DNA of 47,885 nucleotides from Streptomyces sp. A 4/2 (lineage in GTDB: Bacteria > Actinomycetota > Actinomycetes > Streptomycetales > Streptomycetaceae), in assembly GCF_940670765.1 (NCBI RefSeq), contig NZ_CALNVW010000015.1, forward strand, positions 1 to 47,885. Direction: 5' to 3'. The notes below the pieces were generated by a model. The model made no database searches and was not told the origin of the DNA. It saw only the letters and a program-made list of their open reading frames with translations. Below, piece after piece: positions 44,299-47,885 of this stretch. A program made the translations under genes and the position numbers. How positions within the stretch are numbered: position 1 is the stretch's first letter; every line of letters starts with the position of its first letter.

Positions 44299-44597
44299 GA
44301 ACTCTCCTTGCAGCGGAGGAATTCCCTTTTGGGGCGTTCCTGAGGGTTGGACGGATTACAGAGTGACACAGCATCCATTGATCACAGAAATAGCACATGC
44401 CGCACTGATTGATCGGATGTGCTTATTGGGTGGCGTTGACGAGAGCCGGGAAAGATCAGTAAGGCAGGCGCGCGGACGACCCCGTTGCCAGGAGTGGCCG
44501 CGGCGGCGGGCGAACGCGGGCGCCCTGGTCGGGTCGATGGGCAGACTTCGATGATCGGTGCTCGCCGGTCGCCTCGCTGTCCGGTGGGTGCAGGGTG
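44299..44597. promoter_or_regulatory. ahpC promoter region with inverted repeat; no oxyR
   Basis: The region is AT-rich near 44350-44430. It contains the inverted repeat GCACAT (44393-44398)/ATGTGC (44417-44422) with an 18-base spacer, and two TTGATC half-sites nearby, which are candidates for a redox regulator. No gene is supported. The plus-strand frame through 44554 has no family-like sequence. Confidence 0.5.
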
Positions 44598-45200
44598 TCA
44601 GCTATCGGTTGGCGGCCAGGCGATGCCTGCCGCCTGAAGCATCCGCTGGTACTTGGCCAGCTTGCGGCGCATGGGAATTCGTACCGCGCACAGGTAGAGG
44701 ATGTAGGCCAGCGAGATGCAACCTGCGACCAGCGCCGAGGTCGGAGTAATCCCTCTGATCAGGAGGGCAAGGAAGAGGCCGAGGGGTACGGCGAGAGCCA
44801 GGCGCCAGAGGCGCTTCTTGCCGATTCCGCCGAGGAGGTCCACCTGGATCCTCGCGTGCAAGAGGTCCACCTCCGGCCGGACGTCAGGGCGAGGAGTGAG
44901 GCCGTCGCCCCCCTCCAGCATTCCCGGGAACGGGCCGTTCGGAAGCGGGTGCGGGTACTGCTCTTGCGTGCGCCTGGCGCGTTCCTCGGCGTCGGGCAGG
45001 CGACGGAAACCGAAGATGGGGAAACTTCGTCCGGACGAGGAGTAGGGGGCCAGCCCCATGTAGCGGTAGCCGTACTGCTCGGCAATGTAGGCGTAGGCCG
45101 CCAACTGGGACTTGGTGCGCCAGGGGTTGATCAACGTGTGCATCTGCACGTTCTGAGAGCCGTCTTCGAGGAGCTCACTGAAGTACTTCCGCAGTATCAT
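44598..45200 (-). CDS. Two-TM membrane protein of unknown function
   Basis: The ATG start has GAAGGGAAC upstream. The 200-residue product has a soluble N-terminal part with an aromatic-rich segment (AAYAYIAEQYGYRYMG) and two adjacent membrane spans at about 136-155 and 160-180 (LALAVPLGLFLALLIRG, then LVAGCISLAYILYLCAV). A basic KLAKYQRML tail follows. The family is not recognised. It diverges from the T7SS-signal protein at 45428 and sits in the AT-rich segment. A membrane immunity or accessory role for that locus is possible but only by position. Confidence 0.65.
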   Translation of the reverse strand: MILRKYFSELLEDGSQNVQMHTLINPWRTKSQLAAYAYIAEQYGYRYMGLAPYSSSGRSFPIFGFRRLPDAEERARRTQEQYPHPLPNGPFPGMLEGGDGLTPRPDVRPEVDLLHARIQVDLLGGIGKKRLWRLALAVPLGLFLALLIRGITPTSALVAGCISLAYILYLCAVRIPMRRKLAKYQRMLQAAGIAWPPTDS

Positions 45201-45427
45201 TATCAGTTCCCTTCATTCCCTGAACTCCCGGCTGTCGCCATGGTTTCATGGCGAAGGTAGCGATTGCACCGCAGCTCGTACCTCAACCGCCCAGGCGATG
45301 TGGCAGTGCATCACGGCGATGCCTGGGAGGGGAGTGGGCGACGGCGGAAGCATTGAAGTGGACTACTGCGGTGGGGACTTGTTCGTGAAGCGCCCACAGG
45401 CAGCGAGCGGGGGGAGTGAGCTCGATA

Positions 45428-46801
45428 ATGGGTTCCGAGAAGTACCCGAACCTGGGATTCGACCCGGCACCAGGAGACCTGGAGACTGTACGTCTGCTGG
45501 TGGCCGTAGTGGGCAAAGTTACTCATCATGGGGGCGAGGCTCAGACCCATCTGAACAAGCTGGGTACGTCTGACGCAATTTGGGTTGGCAAGTCCGCCGA
45601 TGCGTTCTCTGACTCAGTTGCAAATATTCCTCCCTACCTTGAGAAGGCCCTTGACTCGTTGAGCACTGCTCATAGGGCGCTGTCGACTTGGGAAAGCAGC
45701 CTGAGTGGATTCCAGACGCGTGCTCGCAGGCTCGAGGAGGAGGGTGCCACAGCTGCCCAGAAGGCGAGTTCAGCGAGGGGCGAACTGGACCAGATGCCGG
45801 TTGACGTGTCTCATATGTCGGCCAAGGAGAAGGAGGAGCACGAGAAAGACAAGAAGGGCAAGCAGTCGGCGTACGACTCGGCCAGCTTTGACTTGGACGA
45901 TGTGCGTAATCGGGCCCATGCCCTGTACGCGGAGTACTCGTCTGCTGGCGACGACACCAGTCGATTGATCAAGGGGGCCGCGGATGACGCGCCTCCCAAG
46001 CCTGGTTGGTTCGACAGGCTCGTTCACGACATCGGCGAGGTATTGGACAACGTCGCCGATCTGCTCACCGACCCAAAGTTCTGGGCACTCATAGGCGACG
46101 TCCTTGCGGATGTCGCGATGGTGCTTGCCGTTGTCGCCCTGATTTGCCTTCTTCCTGGTGTTGGAGAGATCGCTGGGTTGGCAATGGTGAGCTTCCTCGT
46201 CGGTGCGGGCGCCTTGGGTGCGCATGGCCTCGCCATGGCGCTGGGAAGCAAGGACGTCACATGGAAGACCTTGGCTTGGGACACGCTGGGAGTCGTCGCT
46301 GGCGGCGCCAGCCTCGGCGGGGCCAAGCTGGCGAGGGTCGGAAGCAAAGCAATGCAAGCCGGTAGTGAAGCCGTGTCCGGTGGTCGAGCGCTGCGTGCAG
46401 GTGAAGGCTTCATGGCCAAGGGCGGACTGAAGACGATCAAGTCAGGCATCCAAGCCTCAGGGCGCGGATACGCTCAGGCCGCCAGAGGGTGGGTGCAATA
46501 CAGTAAGGGATTTGCGCAAAACGCCGTTGGTGAGGCGACTGACTTTACGGCCACGGTATCGGGAGCGGCTTTTGCATTCGGCTCGAATATGACCGATACC
46601 AGATGGTCCGATGGGAAATTCAAGGGAAATGATATCCCAGTCATTGGACCGTTCCTAGGTGTATTTCAGGACCAGCCTGGGAAAAGAGTTGAGGCCCCCG
46701 GGCTCATGGGGCCGCAACCAGACTCCAACTCAACACTCAGTGCCACGGGAAACAGCTTCGCCCAAGGTATCCAGCCTACTCAGGCGGTGCCTGTCGCATG
46801 A
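45428..46801 (+). CDS. Putative T7SS-secreted protein with T7SS-signal-like N-terminus
   Basis: The start is ATG 45428 (MGSEKYPNLGFDPAPGD), with GGGGGGAG about 12 bases upstream. The 457-residue product has an N-terminal helical domain of the T7SS-signal type: residues 1-125 with IWVGKSADAF, a W-x-G turn, then LSTAHRALSTWESSL. A Lys/Glu-rich coil follows at about 130-170. Hydrophobic spans lie at 230-285 (VAMVLAVVALICLLPG, then a Gly/Ala-rich stretch), as in many actinobacterial substrates that carry a toxin or pore domain. The C-terminus matches no named toxin fold. It overlaps the next gene by four bases. Confidence 0.8.
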   Translation: MGSEKYPNLGFDPAPGDLETVRLLVAVVGKVTHHGGEAQTHLNKLGTSDAIWVGKSADAFSDSVANIPPYLEKALDSLSTAHRALSTWESSLSGFQTRARRLEEEGATAAQKASSARGELDQMPVDVSHMSAKEKEEHEKDKKGKQSAYDSASFDLDDVRNRAHALYAEYSSAGDDTSRLIKGAADDAPPKPGWFDRLVHDIGEVLDNVADLLTDPKFWALIGDVLADVAMVLAVVALICLLPGVGEIAGLAMVSFLVGAGALGAHGLAMALGSKDVTWKTLAWDTLGVVAGGASLGGAKLARVGSKAMQAGSEAVSGGRALRAGEGFMAKGGLKTIKSGIQASGRGYAQAARGWVQYSKGFAQNAVGEATDFTATVSGAAFAFGSNMTDTRWSDGKFKGNDIPVIGPFLGVFQDQPGKRVEAPGLMGPQPDSNSTLSATGNSFAQGIQPTQAVPVA

Positions 46802-47505
46802 TCCAGCAAGTGGCAGAAATGCAACCGCGCCGAATTCCTTATGCGTTCCGCTATGAGATCCCGGAGGAGTTCACCTGCCTTCCTGACCCCACTGCATCCG
46901 ACGGGTGGGATGAGGTGATGAGGGAGCTATTGCCGGCAGCGGACGACGAGCAACGAAATGCTGCCAGCCAGCAGTTGCGTGGCCAGCTGCCGCAGCTTTC
47001 AGGCGAGGCTGAACAGTCAGTGATCCTCACTGCGATGTGCTTGGGCATTGAAGAGGTGGGTGACGAAGGCCGGCTGTCCATGGGTCTGCTGGCGGTGTCC
47101 GTGCGATCCAGCGATCACAGTGATCAGCTCATGACTGCTGAAGGTATCTACCGGGCGAAGGAACAGAAGTTCTTCGGTGAAGGCGGGGCTCCGCTGCAAG
47201 AAGTCGACTATGAGTTGGGGAAAGGTACGCAGGGGCCACAAGACATGCTTCTCGCCGCCAAGCTGCCCTCTGGGCCGGGGGTCATGTCTACCTCTTTGCG
47301 GTCTCTCAAACTGCCAACCAGCGATGAGACCTTGCCGGGGATGGTGCTTCCGGTGGCATCACTGCAACTTGTTATCCCAGCGCCAAGGAATTACATCGTT
47401 TATGTCACGATTGCCACGCCATCAGTCTTTTTGTTGGACTCCTACGGCGAGAGGTTGGCACACATCGGCCGAACTCTGTCGTTCGATTCCCCAGAGGCGG
47501 AGTAG
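46798..47505 (+). CDS. Unknown 235-aa partner of the T7SS-secreted protein
   Basis: The ATG overlaps the preceding stop (ATGA), so translation is coupled. The 235-residue soluble product has no signal peptide or membrane segment. It has an Asp/Glu-rich N-terminal half and a C-terminal beta-rich part (MVLPVASLQLVIPAP, then YIVYVTIATPSVF). No family is recognised. Pairing one-to-one with a T7SS substrate suggests a chaperone, export partner or immunity protein (inference). Base use is less GC-rich than in the core genes. Confidence 0.7.
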   Translation: MIQQVAEMQPRRIPYAFRYEIPEEFTCLPDPTASDGWDEVMRELLPAADDEQRNAASQQLRGQLPQLSGEAEQSVILTAMCLGIEEVGDEGRLSMGLLAVSVRSSDHSDQLMTAEGIYRAKEQKFFGEGGAPLQEVDYELGKGTQGPQDMLLAAKLPSGPGVMSTSLRSLKLPTSDETLPGMVLPVASLQLVIPAPRNYIVYVTIATPSVFLLDSYGERLAHIGRTLSFDSPEAE

Positions 47506-47545
47506 GAGACGAGCTCTTCTCTAGTTCGGAGAGTTCCCTCGTCTC
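47506..47545. terminator. Hairpin between convergent genes
   Basis: The arms are GAGACGAG (47506-47513) and CTCGTCTC (47538-47545), with a smaller inner stem. It starts directly after the stop of the 235-aa gene and faces the convergent WXG100-like gene. Confidence 0.7.
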
Positions 47546-47581
47546 GCCGTTCACTGGAAGATGAGGGGCCTCGACTATTTT

Positions 47582-47884
47582 CTACCCCTTGCCCTCGCGG
47601 GACTTCTTGAGCTCGTCGTACAGCTTCTGGTCGAGCCTCGTGAATTCCTCGGAAGCTTTGTTCGCGAACTTAGACACACCCTTTGTCAGCTTAGCCAGTT
47701 GGCCGAAGCCGTAGTCCCATGAGCCCGCGAAATCATTGCACGCGGATTCTAGTCCCTCGTGGCCTAATTGCGTCGAGTCTGTGCGGGCCATTTCCCTGGA
47801 CGCACTCTTCATCTGGCCGCCGCTGTTCTCCAGGGTGTGGGCCATCTCCTTGACTTGGTCGCCAAAGAACCTCAAGAAGGACAC
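47582..47884 (-). CDS. WXG100-like T7SS protein, possibly 5'-partial
   Basis: The frame reaches the window edge. A GTG at 47882-47884 (MSFLRFFGDQ) could be the start, but upstream sequence is missing. The 100 visible residues are two helices with a turn at CNDFAGSWDYGFGQL, which has the aromatic/Gly pattern of WXG100-like actinobacterial substrates. The tail is charged (DQKLYDELKKSREGKG). It is convergent with the T7SS-signal locus and probably belongs to a further substrate operon beyond the window. Confidence 0.7.
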   Translation of the reverse strand: MSFLRFFGDQVKEMAHTLENSGGQMKSASREMARTDSTQLGHEGLESACNDFAGSWDYGFGQLAKLTKGVSKFANKASEEFTRLDQKLYDELKKSREGKG

Positions 47885-47885
47885 T

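Noticed and set aside
44207..44554. Plus-strand 115-aa frame where oxyR would be expected
   Set aside because: No LysR helix-turn-helix is present, and half of it is antisense to the start of ahpC. Codon use is unlike neighbouring genes.

Overview
The window is very GC-rich, uses GTG and TTG starts freely, and carries an ESX-type (type VII) secretion cluster next to ordinary actinobacterial housekeeping genes. This fits a Streptomyces or close relative. The assignment is inferred from gene content and composition; no rRNA or species marker is present.

Layout. (1) 1-18186, minus strand: a run of T7SS substrate and accessory genes. In transcription order these are three small helical WXG100/EspC-like proteins (18186-17053), a 694-aa protein with PPGDK and Gln-rich repeats, an EbfC/YbaB-like protein, a 108-aa helical protein, and one giant gene. 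The giant gene starts at 14006 and is still open at base 1 (at least 4668 codons). It has a WXG100/CpnT-like N-terminus, an Asn/Gln/Ser/Thr linker, a very long beta-rich centre, two OTU-like modules that lack the catalytic Cys, and two tandem copies of an intact zinc-metalloprotease (metzincin) module. EndoU-like modules lie between the copies. (2) 18298-31119: the secretion machine. It comprises eccB and eccD (minus), eccC (plus, divergent), a TetR-like regulator, a mycosin-like subtilase that lacks the catalytic Ser and oxyanion Asn, and a beta-helix protein fused to two CbxX/EccA-type AAA+ ATPases. No eccE and no intact mycosin are seen, so those would have to lie elsewhere.

(3) 31399-44298: chromosomal core genes. 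They are a STAS-domain protein, a GntR/FadR regulator, leuA behind a leader-peptide attenuator, a methyltransferase, a prepilin-peptidase-like protein, an aldo/keto reductase, a cis-prenyltransferase, a PIN-PhoH ATPase, a secreted SLT transglycosylase-like protein, an AI-2E family permease with a membrane-anchored partner, and ahpC-ahpD. Clear hairpin terminators separate several units.

(4) 44299-47885: composition becomes visibly more AT-rich. A two-TM protein is followed, on the opposite strand, by a second small T7SS-substrate locus: a T7SS-signal-like protein with a hydrophobic core overlapping an unknown 235-aa partner, then a WXG100-like gene that runs into the window edge.

Working model (inference): EccB/C/D export the small helical proteins and the giant multidomain protein. 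The AAA protein and the EbfC-like protein assist or organise the substrates. The giant protein is a modular effector or surface protein that combines dead and apparently live enzyme domains.
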